From Odobenus rosmarus divergens (taxonomy: Eukaryota > Chordata > Mammalia > Carnivora > Odobenidae), in assembly GCF_000321225.1 (NCBI RefSeq), contig NW_004450566.1, positions 2,760,393 to 2,824,392 of the forward strand: a DNA stretch of 64,000 nucleotides. The letters are read 5' to 3'. The translations under genes and the position numbers were made by a program. Below are positions 31,758 to 43,619 of the stretch, piece after piece; positions within the stretch are counted from its first letter, which is position 1, and every line of letters begins with the position of its first letter. The notes beneath the pieces are model-generated. The model was not told the DNA's origin, ran no database searches, and saw only the letters and a list, made by a program, of their open reading frames with translations.

Positions 31758-32285
31758 ATGTTATTGTAGATGGCCCACCATGATCCTTCCTCTTAGAATT
31801 CACGTTCTTAGTAGTTTCTTCTGGTATGATTCAGAGCTGGTCTGTGTGAATAATAGAAGTCAGTGGAAGTGAAAGTGTGTGACTTCTGTCTTGCATTGAA
31901 GCTTCTGCCTTGCTCTTTTGGGTCTCTCATTCGGGGAAAGCCAAATTTGAGGGCCCACAGGCAGCCCTGTGAGGAGGCCCATGTAGAGAACAAATGAAGT
32001 CTTCGGCAACTTGCCAGATAAATGAGTGAGCCCCTTGGGAAGTAGCACCTGCAGTCCTAATCAAAGCACCTGTTTTACACTTGTTAAAAACCTGTTTAAA
32101 ACCTGACCGCACTCTCATAAAAGACCCTGAGATAGAACTATCCAATCAAGCTACTTCAAAGTTGCTGACCCACAGAAACATGAAAGATAATTTTTCTTGC
32201 TTTGAGCCTCCAAGTTTTGGGATGATTTGTCACAAAGCATTAGATGCTTACCATAGTTACCTAGTCTCCTTCAATAGGAAGATGC
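31758..32285 (+). mobile_element. MLT1 (MaLR) LTR
   Basis: Starts 'TGTTATTGTAGATGGCCCAC', then 'TCTTGCATTGAAGCTTCTGC', 'CTTGCTCTTTTGGGTCTCTC', 'GGGGAAAGCCAAATTTGAGG', 'GTGAGGAGGCCCATGTAGAG', 'CATAAAAGACCCTGAGATAG', 'TTGCTGACCCACAGAAACAT' and 'TTTTGGGATGATTTGTCAC'. A full MLT1 block series. Confidence 0.82.
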
Positions 32286-32304
32286 AGATATTTGACTTGA
32301 AAAG

Positions 32305-32372
32305 GTGACCTTTGGTGTACCTAGCTTATAGTAGGTGCTAAAAAGTATTAACTGAATGTATTAATAAATACA
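32305..32372 (+). mobile_element. L2-like 3' scrap
   Basis: 'GGTGTACCTAGCTTATAGTA' followed by 'GGTGCTAAAAAGTATTAACT' and 'GAATGTATTAATAAAT' resembles the L2/MIR terminal 'acatagtaggtgctcaataaat' block. Confidence 0.45.
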
Positions 32373-32620
32373 GAAATGGAAACAGTTAAAAATGTAGCAC
32401 TGGAACTTAACTAAGATTAAAGAAATGAATTCACATTCTAGTGACCAGAGAAATATTTTTATACTGTTAAAACACAGCCTCATGGCATGGGAGAAGCTGC
32501 ATAAATATGTTGAACAATAAGACATGGCTATAATATCCCAACATATAGCAGAGATGTTTATTTCCATTATAATATTATAAGAAGAAAATTATAAGGGCAT
32601 TTAATCTGTGGCACAGATAG

Positions 32621-33042
32621 TGTGATGTGGATTTTATGTGTCAACTTGGTGAGGCTATAATATATGGTTATTTAGTCAAACACTAATCTAGGTGTTTCTA
32701 TGAAGGTATTTTGTATATGTGGTTAACATCTATAATCAGTTGACTTTAAGTAATGTTGGTGGGCCCCATCCAGTTAACTAAAGGCCTTCAGAGCAAAAAC
32801 TGAAGTTTTCTGAAGAAGAATTTCTGTCTCAAGAGTGTAGTATCAACTTCTGCCTGTTTCCAGCCTATTGGTCTATGGATCTCAAAGTTATTGGCCCCTA
32901 CAGTTGTATGAGTCAATTCCTTAAAATAAATATCTTTCATTCTCTCTCTCTTTCTCCCTCTCTCTCTTCATACCCATACACACTCACAGACACACACACA
33001 TGCCCTATTTGTTCTTTTTCTCTGGAGAACCCTGACAGATAC
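32621..33042 (+). mobile_element. MLT2-like ERVL solo LTR
   Basis: Opens TGTGATGTGGATTTTATGTG, then 'TCAACTTGGTGAGGCTATAA', 'TTTAGTCAAACACTAATCTA', 'GGGCCCCATCCAGTTAACTA', 'AAGGCCTTCAGAGCAAAAAC', 'GAGTCAATTCCTTAAAATAA', and ends 'TCTCTGGAGAACCCTGACAG' then ATACA. Flanks GATAG and GATAA could be a 5-bp duplication with one change. Internal CT/CA-rich tract at 32,938-33,001. Confidence 0.8.
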
Positions 33043-33109
33043 AGATAATTATACCTAATGAATATGGATATACTCCCTTACATTTTCTGTCTTCTTTAGT
33101 TAGTTTGAT

Positions 33110-33405
33110 GCCAAGTGGTCAGATTGGACAATAGCCTGTGAGCAGTAGTGACCTGTGTCATATTAATACAAGCCACTGAGGAACCAGGATGTTTTCTCCT
33201 TCTTTCCCTTTTAGACTGGAAATATCTTGGACACTATCTGCCACCTAATATACCATTGTCATTAAAAAAAAAAAAAAAAAAAAGCCAGCCCAACTAGTAG
33301 TGGACTGTGATGTGAACAAAATAAAATCTTTGTTGTGTTAAGTAACTGAGATTTCAAATTTTATTATTTTACAAGTTTATTGTATCTTGAATAATACCTT
33401 ATCTA
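33110..33405 (+). mobile_element. Possible MaLR LTR 3' part
   Basis: 'GATGTTTTCTCCTTCTTTCC', 'CTTTTAGACTGGAAATATC' and 'AAAATCTTTGTTGTGTTAAG' then 'TAACTGAGATTT' loosely follow a MaLR 3' half. A run of 19 A residues interrupts it at about 33,265-33,283. Confidence 0.4.
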
Positions 33406-33429
33406 AATGGGAAAGAATCAGGTCATGGG

Positions 33430-33870
33430 CTTATTAATCGGAGGTCTTTTGGTTGTAAGCAAATGAAAAGCCATCTCAATCCATTTTTTAAAATAGTATG
33501 GCTTATATAAATTGAGTGGTCCGAGAGTAGATCTCGTATTTATTCATAGCTGAATCTAGAGAGTCAAAAAACTGTCATCAAGATTTGGGTCTCATTCTTA
33601 ATTTATATTTTTCCTTTTTTTTTTTTTTTTGGTACCAAAAAAATCACAGGGAATGATTCTGATCTACCTGACTGGGTTATGTCCCTAACTCTGAACCATT
33701 CACTGTGGCTGGGTCATGAACTAAACTCCTGGGCCAACTTGTTCAGAGGCCTATTCTTAGAGGTGGGGCAGTTGCAGGACTGGTAAAGATCAGCCCCGCT
33801 CACATCGTAAAGATTGGACCTGGGTTAGGGGAGATTATCCAAAGGAAAATTGGGCTGCTCTGAGCAGAAG
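33430..33870. mobile_element. Old unclassified interspersed repeat (shared family)
   Basis: 'GGTTGTAAGCAAATGAAAAG', 'GAACCATTCACTGTGGCTGG', 'GTCATGAACTAAACTCCTGG' and 'GGTTAGGGGAGATTATCCAA' belong to a common mammalian family also seen at 40,760-41,460 and perhaps 43,620-43,880. I recognise the body (caagtaacagaa..., aaccaatcactgtggccag...) but not its name. Confidence 0.5.
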
Positions 33871-36507
33871 TCTAAAGAAAGTCAGGCAGTCAAAAGCAAT
33901 AAATTTCTACTTCAGGGGAGTAGAAGTTTATATGTCTTTTATATTAGGAGAAAAGAAATTGGATCGCCTATATAGAAACAGATGCTTGCTGAACATGCTT
34001 TTTAAAACTGAAATGTTGTGGTGAGTGAGTGGTAAGCTGGCTATGCAACTGACAATTAGAAGAGTAGGTGTTGCAATGTAGTAATTCATTTTAATCAAAG
34101 ATAAAAGAGAACTTGCCACATCAAGAGCATTTGTATCAATAATACATCTATCAATGTACAGATGTCACATCTGATTGAAAGCAATTGAAGTGATATTACA
34201 TTTCTCAAGAAATAAAAGCCAAGGGCAAGTTATTCCATATTGAAATCATAATCATAATTATTCGTTATTTAGATAGTACTGACACATTAAGAACTTGTTC
34301 AGAGAGCAATTAACAAGCTGACTATTCAGCCACATTCTAATCTATTTTATATAATCTGAATCAAACTAGTCAAATAGAAAAACTGATCAAATGGAAAGCT
34401 CCTTGTTTCTCAGTTATGATATTTATATGAAAGAGTTGCTAAGAGGTTATATAGCGCATATAGGGATGTGTGTCTGTGTGGATCCATTATGGATCTAGTT
34501 TTGTGATATATATTTCCATAACTAATAAAGTTAAATAAAACTAAGTATGAGCATAATTATAAATCTTTTATTTATGTAATAGTGCACTGAATATTTGCTA
34601 AAGATTTTAAAATTTTGTAAGAAATGATTTTTCTCATTTAAAAGCTTTAGAGAATAGTTTAATCAGCAACTTGGGTTGGTTGGGTGCCATTAAGAAGAAA
34701 AAAATGTTCAAGTAACCCTTTTCCCCTCTCTTTTCATTTACTTTTTTTTTTAAAAGAAAAAGTGTTGACTGCAAGTATAGAAATCAAGTGTCTACTAGAA
34801 GACGGGAAGAACAGTAAAATTTGGAGCATGCTAATTTCCTGCCAAATTTCAGGAATCCGTTTCTGAATTTTAATGGGCATGACAAAACTGGAATCAGTAA
34901 AATCAAAGTTTCATAGGCGTTTAGAAGTCGACCGAAATTTGGTAAATATTGCAATATATAACACATATGGACATATAAAGACAAAAATTGTAAATAAAAG
35001 TTTAAAAAGTATCTGCTTTTAATACAAACCACAGGTCAAAGCCGTGAAAACTGCACCTATAATTCTTTTCCTGAATCTTTCTTCAAGAAACTTGCTATGA
35101 TATTTTGATCTGTTGTAGCAGTTTCTTTCCTGTTTTTGAATCAGGCTCATTGCACCTCTATTCAAAGTATGTTGAAGTGGTACCTTCCACGTCCTGGGCA
35201 CTTTACATGCATCTCTCAAAAAAGAGAAGAATTCAGGTGTGCCTGCCTCTCAATCCCATCTGCAGTCCCTCAGTCGGCCATTGTGCCTGGCCTGTCACAC
35301 ACGATACGGGGTGTTATGGTTGTGCAGCTCTCTGTTCCTGATGATTCTCTGTTCACTCCTCCCTCATATGCACCAGGGCCCTATGGAACACTTTCAGTCA
35401 CCTGATCTCTGGTCCCTTACCTAGTTCCAAAATTGTGACACACATCATGCTTCTTAATACTGAATCACTTTGGCTTTGAAGTCTCATAGGAAGCAGAGGG
35501 CTTATGTTAGTATGTTAGCTCTCTTATACTGCTGTGTGATCTTGGACAGATGCCTTAATCTGTTAGTGGCTCAATTCTCTTTCATTATTCCTCTCATTTC
35601 CCCATGAGATACTCTGACCTCTTAGCCGAGCTTTGTGGAATATCTAGTGACGCCAATGAATTTGACCTTATGTTAAATTATCTTGTATTTTTGTTTTTTT
35701 TTTCTTTTTTAAATAATGCTCATGTATTAGGTATGATTTTGATTTGTAGTTTTGGGGGAAACATAGACAACATTTTTTTTTTTACAACCTGAATGTGGAT
35801 TTGAGCCCCCCCATGTTTAGGGTAATCTTTTGTGTGTGTGGGTGGGGGTGGTAGATTACGACTTTTCTTTAGGGTTGTGCAAACATTCAAGTGTCTGAAA
35901 AATGGGAGAAGATCTGGTCCTTCTTCCCATTTTGTTGGTTGTCATTCAATATTCCTCTTATCAAGTGATGCAGTTCAGAAGAACGGCTTCTCTACCATTT
36001 TTGAGGTATTGCTGCTCAGAAGGACTCAGGTGGCTCCACACAGGTTTTCTGTGCTGACCTCAGGCATTATCCCAGACACTCTGTTCTCTGTGAAAAAGAG
36101 TTTTGGGTCTCTGAGGCCAGGATTCCACAGATGTCCAAAAGCTTTCTCACCTCTTTAGTCCCTGGTACTGGGCACACAGGTTTGTGAATGTACACCTCAT
36201 ATGAAAACCATAAAGTCCTCCAATGTCTTCACTGGTCTCCCAGGAGCTATTCTTTCTTCTCGGAAGAGCCATTTTCTAAAATTACTCCAAGCACACAGCC
36301 TCTGTCCCCTTTCTCTGCTGGGATGACCCAACCTAATAACCATAGGTGCTTTGAGTCCAAAACAAAAGCCTAAATATTCTTGATACCCAACAACCTCTTT
36401 CAGCCTCTGAAACCCAAAGCTGTTAACATGCCCTAGAATTATACCCTTCTCTAAAATAGAAACGTATGTGGTAAATGCACCAGTGAACTAATGTTGTGAA
36501 TGGTCTG
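33871..36507. other. Unique non-coding DNA
   Basis: AT-rich to 35,030. Somewhat richer in GC at 35,030-35,480 and 35,830-36,370. A faint MIR-like scrap lies at 35,514-35,595 (CTGTGTGATCTTGGACAG then GCCTTAATCTGTTAGTGGC). Frames in these patches (for example 35,832-36,158) show no domain. Confidence 0.45.
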
Positions 36508-37039
36508 GTATATTAGGGTTCTCCAGAGAAACAGAAGCAATAGGAGATATAGATCTATATAAGCATTCCTAAGATTTTTGGCTTTTCTTCCATATATTTA
36601 TTATAAGGAATTGGCTTGTGCGATTACAGAGGCTGAGAAGTCCCTAAGACCTGCAGGGTGAGTCGGCAAGTTGGAGACCCAGGAGAGCTGATGGTGTAGT
36701 TCTGGTCTGAGGCTGTCAGGCTTTAGACCTGGAAGAGCCAATGTTTCAGTTTGAGTCTGAAGGCAGGAACAAGTTGATGTCCCCTCTGGAAGGTAGTCAG
36801 GTGGTAGGAACTCTCCCTTCCTGGGGGCGGGCCTTTGTTGTTCCTTTTGTTCTCAGGCCCTCAACAGCTTGGATGAGCCTGGCCCACTCCCATTAGAGAG
36901 GGCAATCTGCTTTACTCAGATTATCAATTTAAATGTTAATTTTACCCAAACACTCACAGAAACGCACAGAATTATGTTTGACCAAATATCTGGGCACCCT
37001 GTGGTCCAGTCAATTTGATACATAAAGTTAACCATCACA
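36508..37039 (-). mobile_element. MLT2-like ERVL solo LTR
   Basis: Complement of the same family as at 20.2 and 32.6 kb: opens 'TATTAGGGTTCTCCAGAGAA', then 'TATTATAAGGAATTGGCTTG', 'TTGGAGACCCAGGAGAGC', 'CAATCTGCTTTACTCAGATT', 'GACCAAATATCTGGGCACCC', and ends 'AAGTTAACCATCACA'. A short foreign segment near 36,560-36,592 has no counterpart in the other copies. Confidence 0.85.
36560..36583 (+). repeat. 24-bp sequence shared with 38,085-38,108
   Basis: Begins TAAGCATTCCTAAGATTTTT and ends GGCT in both places, with weaker similarity beyond. Here it sits inside an MLT2-like LTR at a point where the LTR family has no such sequence. Confidence 0.85.
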
Positions 37040-37156
37040 CCTGGGAACGCTTTTTCCTGAAAGAAAAGAGTTCATGAACTAAAGACAAAGGGATATTTAC
37101 CCTTTGGGTCTAGTTTTTTAAAAACATCATGCAGACTGCCACTTATTTTTTATTAG

Positions 37157-37198
<42 letters not shown>
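37157..37198 (+). repeat. (TATC)n microsatellite
   Basis: Forty-two nucleotides of uninterrupted TATC, about ten and a half units. A likely polymorphic tetranucleotide. Confidence 0.98.
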
Positions 37199-37227
37199 GA
37201 TGTCTAGTTTCCCTAAAAAGATTTTAC

Positions 37228-37441
37228 TTACTTATTTTTTTAAGATCTTATTTATTTATTTATTCTAGACACAGGAAGAGAGAGAGAGAGGCGTGCAGGG
37301 GGAGCGGCAGAAGGAGAGGGACAAGCAGACTCTCCGCTGAGCACAGAGCCCTAGGCAGGGCTCAATCCCAGGACCCAGGAACATGACTCGTGCAGAAATC
37401 AAGAGTCAGAGGCTTAACCCACTGAGCCTTGAAGGCGCCTC
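37228..37441 (-). mobile_element. Can-SINE, diverged
   Basis: Minus-strand copy: TTTATTTATTTATTCTAGAC tail, AGGAGAGGGACAAGCAGACT, then a mutated head 'CCACTGAGCCTTGAAGGCGC'. Flanks CCTAAAAAGATTTTA and CCTGAGAGGATTTTA suggest a decayed target duplication. Confidence 0.85.
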
Positions 37442-37560
37442 GTCCTGAGAGGATTTTAGTAGACCATCCAGATTCACTAGCATTACAATTACCAGTGTTA
37501 GTTCAGGGTGTTACACAGATAACTGATGCTCATTAAATAAAAGCATGTTCAATTCCAGTT

Positions 37561-37574
37561 CAGAAGATGACATT
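37561..37574 (+). repeat. Target-site duplication, left copy
   Basis: CAGAAGATGACATT recurs exactly at 37,777-37,790. Confidence 0.95.
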
Positions 37575-37776
37575 ATCTTTTTTTTTTTTAAGATTTATTT
37601 ATTTGTTTTGAGAGAGTGAGAATGAGAGAGAGAGTACATGAGAGCGGGGAGGGTTAGAGGGAGAAGCAGGCCCCTCGCCGAGCAGGGAGCCCAATGCGGG
37701 ACTCAATCCCGGGACTCCAGGATCATGACCTGAGCCGAAGGCAGTCGTTCAACCAACTGAGCCACCCAGGCGCCCC
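37575..37776 (-). mobile_element. Can-SINE
   Basis: Minus-strand copy with the CCCGGGACTCCAGGATCATG subtype block and a head ending GAGCCACCCAGGCGCCCC. A perfect 14-bp target duplication. Confidence 0.96.
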
Positions 37777-37790
37777 CAGAAGATGACATT

Positions 37791-38787
37791 GTCTAACCTA
37801 ATTCCAAGAGGCCAGCCTATCCAAAGACTAACAACACCGCTACATTATTCATATGTTTGCAACTTACTTACTTTAAGGTCTCATGTACATCTAATTTGTG
37901 TTATTTAATGTGTATCAGAAATCCACACACAGACACACATACACACACTTAAACCATGCAATGAATTTTAAAGTAAAATTCCCCTGTAGAATTTTCCATG
38001 TCTCTGTATTACTCCTTTATGCCCATTTTCCTTTTTTCCCCAATTTATCTAAATGGCTTTTGAAAACTAACTTCAGAAACTTGGTAAGCATTCCTAAGAT
38101 TTTTGGCTATTCTTTCCTTTATTTTCTAATGTAAAAGACAAGCAGCTGAGAGAAAGCAGAACCAAATTTGGCTGGCCCTGATACAAATTTCAACTATTTA
38201 TATTCCACAGCTACTAACCAAACTTACTGTTAAGAAAATATTAACCTTAGCCACAATCTCAATTTTATCATATCAGCAAACCTTGGAAACTCTGAAATCA
38301 AAACTAATTACACCAAGAGTTCAATCTTGTTTAGCGGGCATGTGAATTTATAAAATAACAAAGTCACAGGATAATCCTCACTTTTCCAATTCTTTTCTGG
38401 AAAATGCATTATAAACACACTGTATTTTCCCACAGGAACCTAAAATTGCAAATGCATTCCTGCTCAGTTACTCACCATCAAATAAGTCATGGTTGTGACG
38501 AGCAACACATGATAAAAGCAAAGATAAAATGATAAACCTGTAATAAACTTATTAATAAAATTATTTTAGAAGTTCTATAGGATTGGGAAAATGTTTTTTC
38601 AATATTTATTGAGATTTTATTAAAAAATTCTCTAAAATGTTGACAAGTAATTTAAAATATTAAAAAAATCCACAACAACAACCTAGCCATAAACAACACT
38701 CTGGCGCTCACGGAAAACATGGATACAGACCCCATTTAGGGCATCAGTCCCTAAGCTTCCTTGCAGTTCAACCTCGGGCTTGAACAA
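37791..38787. other. Unique AT-rich non-coding DNA
   Basis: Contains the second copy of the 24-bp shared sequence at 38,085-38,108. Nothing else recognised. Confidence 0.5.
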
Positions 38788-38882
38788 ACAAACTGATACC
38801 CGGAGAAGTTAAATAACTTATCCTAGAACACACAGCAAGTCAGAATAAGAGTTGGGACTAAAAATCAGTCCTTTTGAATTTA
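38788..38882 (-). mobile_element. MIR SINE fragment
   Basis: 'ATACCCGGAGAAGTTAAATA', 'ACTTATCCTAGAACACACAG' and 'CAAGTCAGAATAAGAGTTGG' are the complement of the MIR core. Confidence 0.75.
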
Positions 38883-40351
38883 GCTAATGTTCTTTCTATG
38901 TCAGAGAAGGAACAGTTGGAGATGGACTTTTAAAAATGGGCAAGACTGTGGGAAGAGAGAGGGCATCCTCCCCCAAGTATCCTGCAATCAGTGAAACCAG
39001 CCAGTTCCCAGTGTGAGCAGGAAAGTAGTCGGGACTGCAAGCAGGGACAACATATTGAGCTCTCTCTTCCACAGGACACTGGCAAGCAGGGTAAGGGCAA
39101 GGAATTCCTCTCTCTGCTTCAGACTCCTGTCATGTGGCCTTTTAAATTCATTTATTCAAACGTCTTTGTTTAATGGCTGCGATATTCTACATTTCTATGG
39201 GAAAAAATGTAACAACATTTTTTCTGACATCCAGAAATGGAAAAAATTTAAAAAGTAAAGCTAACATACATTTGACATAGATAAAATGAAGATGCTAACT
39301 ACACAGCAACAGAACAGTTCAATAGTAAGGTTGATTGCCTTAGAATTGATCTCGGCTTAGGGACTGATTGGAATGAGACAGGCAGCTTAAAAACTACCCA
39401 GGGATGTTTTACTGAGGACTTGTTTCTGATAAATTTTCTTGTAGCAAGCAGAAACATTTAAAATTATGCTGTTAACCTTACTCTATGCTCAATGTTATGT
39501 TTACCCTCTTAAAATTTAGACATTGCAGCATTTAAATATTTGAAGGCATCATTAAGGACTTCAGAGGTTGAAGAGAGATCCCTTCTTATCTCTTTGTTCT
39601 ATCTTTAGGCCTCTTGTTTTCTATATCAACTTTACACATAAGGGGCAGCTTTAAAAGAAAAAAAAATTCAAGATGGATTTATTCAAGGAGAGGCAGGGAG
39701 GTCCCTAAGTCATATACAAACTGTTGGGCAACATAGACTTCCTTTAGCTGGGAGGTCTGCCTCCTTTTGTCTACCCTTTCAAGCCTGGAAAAGTTTTGTT
39801 GGATGAACATCCTATGGACATTGTAGGCTAAGCAGGTAAAGGTGCTGAGAAATGAGTTCAGGTGTCAATCAGCCAGACCTGAATGAGCAAGAGTACCTAA
39901 AATACTAAACAAAAAAGAAAATTATGTCTGGTACTGGTTCCTAGTTGACAACTAAAATTATTCAGATTTCCCGCTATATACTGCAAACACCCTCCATTTT
40001 TAACCAGAAAAAACAAAACAAAACAAAATTTTAACAGGAAAATTTTTCTTTTTCTATTTTTAACAGAGTTTTCTACTATAATACATCATATTTCATAATT
40101 ACTGAGTTTGTGCTACTATCTACTCATGTGTTGGTTTTAGATTAACATGGACATATAGTAATTTTCTTTTTTTTTAGATGAATGGCTAATAATTTCATTT
40201 ATATTTTTCTGATGTTTGAGGAATATCTAGTTTCTCTAATGCAAATCTTAGGTTTGCGTATGAATTAACAACATGCCATATCCTATGATATATACATAGT
40301 CCTGAAATGTTCTCCTTTGGTGATCTTTTCTCTGTCTGGTATTCCAATATA
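38883..40351. other. Unique non-coding DNA
   Basis: No exon, repeat or RNA gene was recognised. Two overlapping plus-strand frames at 38,991-39,258 lack any family resemblance. Confidence 0.5.
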
Positions 40352-40562
40352 ACATAGTGATTTGGATCCTGGCTCTGCCACTTGCTGGTTGTGTGACCTC
40401 AGACCAGTTACTTAACCTCCATGGGCCTCAGTTTCTTCAGCTGAAAATGGGAATGATAGCAGTAATACCTTCTTATAAATTATGAATTAACATTATAAAA
40501 CATATAAACAGTGCCAGACACATAGTAAGTGCTACATATATGCTTGTTAAATGAATAAAATA
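40352..40562 (+). mobile_element. MIR SINE, well preserved
   Basis: 'GGATCCTGGCTCTGCCACTT', 'GCTGGTTGTGTGACCTCAGA', 'AACCTCCATGGGCCTCAGTT', 'AGCTGAAAATGGGAATGATA' and 'GCCAGACACATAGTAAGTGC' give the complete MIR order with relatively few changes. Confidence 0.92.
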
Positions 40563-40759
40563 GTTTTCCATCATCTAAATATATATGTAAATACCTATGC
40601 AACACCAGATTGTTTTCAACTGAGAGATTAACTTCTTTTCTTCTCTGGTCCTCATTTTTCTTCTTTTCCCTCTTCTATTAGGCTTCAGAAGAACAAAATA
40701 AGAAATCACCTGGGAAGACTGACTTTGTGTATGCCACCTTTTCAAACCTGAGATTACAA

Positions 40760-41460
40760 ATTGTAGCGTACTTTGGAAGCAAGTAATAGAAAATTCAGTT
40801 CCATCCCACTAGTTTAAATTGGCTCACAAAGTCATGCAAGAAAACGGAATGGGTGTTAGGGCTGGCTTAACTCAGTGAGTGTAGCTTTTTTTTTTTTTTC
40901 TTTTTGGTATTTTCCTTGACTTTGTTCCTTTTAGTACAATGGGCTTTTCCTTAGGCTCACTTGCCTCATGGTGGCAAAATGCATTTTGGAGGCTCAAGGC
41001 TCCCTATAATGGAGCATATAGAAGATGAGGGGTAGTCTATTTTGCTTTCAAAAGCAAAGAAGTTTCTTGCCAGAAAAATCCAGAAAACCTTCCTTTATGA
41101 CTTCCTGGTCCATATTAGGTTACAAGATAATTCCTGAATCAATTTTTGAGGCTAGGGGACTACCATGAACTAATTGGCTTAACCGAACTGATCTTTACTA
41201 TGGTGGATGGGATTACGTTTAGATAAATGAGGCCCAATTCTGGTGCTAGGGTCCATCAACTTCCTTTTAAACCATTGGCGATGGTGTGAGGCGTAGATGC
41301 CTGAACAAGAGTGGAATTGTGTTAGAAAGATGGAGGAGGAGGAGATACTAGTAGATAACCATGATGTCTACTACATAGGTTATGTTCTCTATAGCAGGGG
41401 ACCGGAAATGCATCACTGTCAGTAATAGATATCTAAGTGAGGAAGCAGTTATGGCCAGGG
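40760..41460. mobile_element. Old unclassified interspersed repeat (shared family)
   Basis: 'GGAAGCAAGTAATAGAAAAT', 'TTTAAATTGGCTCACAAAGT', 'CACTTGCCTCATGGTGGC', 'GAACTAATTGGCTTAACCGA' and 'CAATTCTGGTGCTAGGG' follow the same family as 33,430-33,870. A T-rich run at 40,887-40,905 interrupts it. Name uncertain. Confidence 0.5.
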
Positions 41461-41639
41461 CACCTTTCAATTCCACAAGTGGTATTTTAAATTATATACA
41501 TAATTTTTAGGATTCTTGTGGTTATTAAGACCAGGCATAATCAAGACTACCTAAGCAATCTTGTCTGTCCATGGTACTGACTCGGGCACCAGGGTCACAC
41601 AAATCTAACTGCAGTTTTTGGGCTTATTATTATTTTTTA

Positions 41640-43010
41640 AATTAACATAGTATTAAATGTGTTTCTTTGTATTTTGAAATAGTTTTAAATTTGTAGGAAA
41701 TTTGCAGGAGTAGTGCAATGAACTTTTTTCTCTGAAACACTTGAAAGTAAGTTACTGACATGATGCCTGTTACACTCTAATACTTAATGTGTAATTCCAA
41801 AAGCAAGGACGTATTACTACCCAAACATCATATAATTGTCAAAGTCAGGAAATTAATATTCTTCCATTACTTCTGGCTTGTTGTTGAGCCCATTCATGTT
41901 TTGACAATTGTCCCAATAATACGATTTGTAGCAAAAAAGATCCAGTCAAAGATCTTGCATTGCGTTTAGTTGTTGTTTCTCTTTAATCTCCATCAGCCTT
42001 GAATCTCAGTCATCCATGACCTTTATGGACAAGTTATTTGATAGAATACCCTCAATTTGGGTATATCTTACGTTTCCTCATGATTTGATTCAGATTATGT
42101 ATATGTGGCAGGAATGTCACGGAATCACAGAAGTGACAGTGCTTTTTTTTATTGCATCCTCTCAGGTAGTCCATGATTTTAGTTTGTTCCATTATTGGTG
42201 ATGTTTACTTTGAATCCTTGATTGAAGTGGTATCTGTCAGGTTTCTTTACTGTGAGGTTACTCGATTCTCTTTATAATTAATAAGAATTTGAGAAGAGAT
42301 TATGTGCGGAGGTAGACTTGACTTCAGGCCTAGCTTAATGCAAGTTTTTTATTTTCTTTTTACAATTTCTTTGATTCTTTTAATATGCAATTATATAAAT
42401 GTCCCATTCTCTGTCAAACTTTCACCCATTAGTTTCAGTACCCATTGATATATTTTGGCTGAATTCATTGTGTTGTAATGGTAATGGTTGCCAAATATTT
42501 GATTTTTCTAATTTAGGTATTCCTTCTATATTTATTAGTTGCCCTTCTAGTGTAAGATTCATATTTACTTATTTGTTTATCTCTTTACATTGATATGGGC
42601 TTACAAATTCATATTTTTAAAAACGGACTGTAATGTGTTGTGATTATTTATTTTGATGCTCACATTGTACTTCATATTGTCAATGGAAGTTCCTTCATAC
42701 TGGCTTCTGTGTTAGTTTGGCACATCCTTTTCATTCATTGAGTACTTTATTACTTTCCAACACAAAAGGATGTTCCAGACTCATCTGGTACTTTCCAACT
42801 CCACACCCAGAGTCAAACTTTCTCTAATGGGCCCTGCTTCTTTTAATGGAGAATGGTATTTAGAAACCAAGATTTGGCTGCTGGTTATGCTCCTTATTAT
42901 TGGATGACCCTCTTCCCAGGATCTCTCAGTTGTCAGATGTAGAGAAAATATTTGATTTCAATATTCTGTTTCTCAATTCAGTGTAACCCAAATCTAATTT
43001 TAGCTTTGTT
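41640..43010. mobile_element. Old LINE-1 (L1M-type) 3' region
   Basis: An ordered series typical of an ancient L1M 3' UTR: 'GAAAGTAAGTTACTGACATG', 'CAATTGTCCCAATAATACGA', 'TTGCATTGCGTTTAGTTG', 'CCCTCAATTTGGGTATATC', 'GTTTCCTCATGATTTGATTC', 'AACTTTCACCCATTAG', 'AGACTCATCTGGTACTTTCC' and 'GGAGAATGGTATTTAGAAAC'. About 1.4 kb nearly continuous. Orientation not settled by eye. Confidence 0.7.
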
Positions 43011-43069
43011 GGAGGGATACTTCTCTTAATCGTGTAGAAGATATTGGATTACACACATGAAATGTCCAA

Positions 43070-43565
43070 CTGTATTAGTTTCTGATGTCTGCTGTAACAA
43101 ATTACCAGAAACTTGGTGGTTTAAAGGAACACAAATGTGTTCTAATGCTGTAATAAAGGTCAGAAGTCTGAAATCAGTTTCACTGGACTAAAGTCAAGAT
43201 GTTGGGAGGACTGATTTTTTCTTGAGGCTGTGGGGCGGAGTTTGTTGCTGTTTTCCAGAGGCCGTCTGTATTTCCTGGCTGGTAGATCCTTCTTCCATCT
43301 TCAAAGCTCACCCCTCTTATCTCTGCTTTTCTCTCCCAGTCTCTGTGATTGGCTTTCTCTCTTTTCTCTCTTTCTGACTCTACCACCAGCTTCACTCTTT
43401 TTAGGACTCTTGTGATTACCCTGGTTTTACCTAGATAACTGCCTCATCTCAAAATTCTTAATTTAATTCCACCTCAAAGGCCCTTTTGCCATGTAAAGTG
43501 ACATAGTCACAAGTTCCAGGAATTACGACATGAACATTTTTGGAGCCACTACCCCACCAACACTC
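43070..43565 (-). mobile_element. MLT1-type MaLR LTR
   Basis: 'TGTATTAGTTTCTGATGTCT', 'GCTGTAACAAATTACCAGAA', 'CCTTCTTCCATCTTCAAAGC', 'CTCTTGTGATTACCCTGG', 'AAAGGCCCTTTTGCCATGTA' and 'CATTTTTGGAGCCACTACCC' are the complement of a MaLR LTR in order. Confidence 0.85.
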
Positions 43566-43619
43566 AGCTAGTCTCTTTGCATTTTCTAACTATTTGTTTA
43601 GCACAAATTTCACTTTTGA

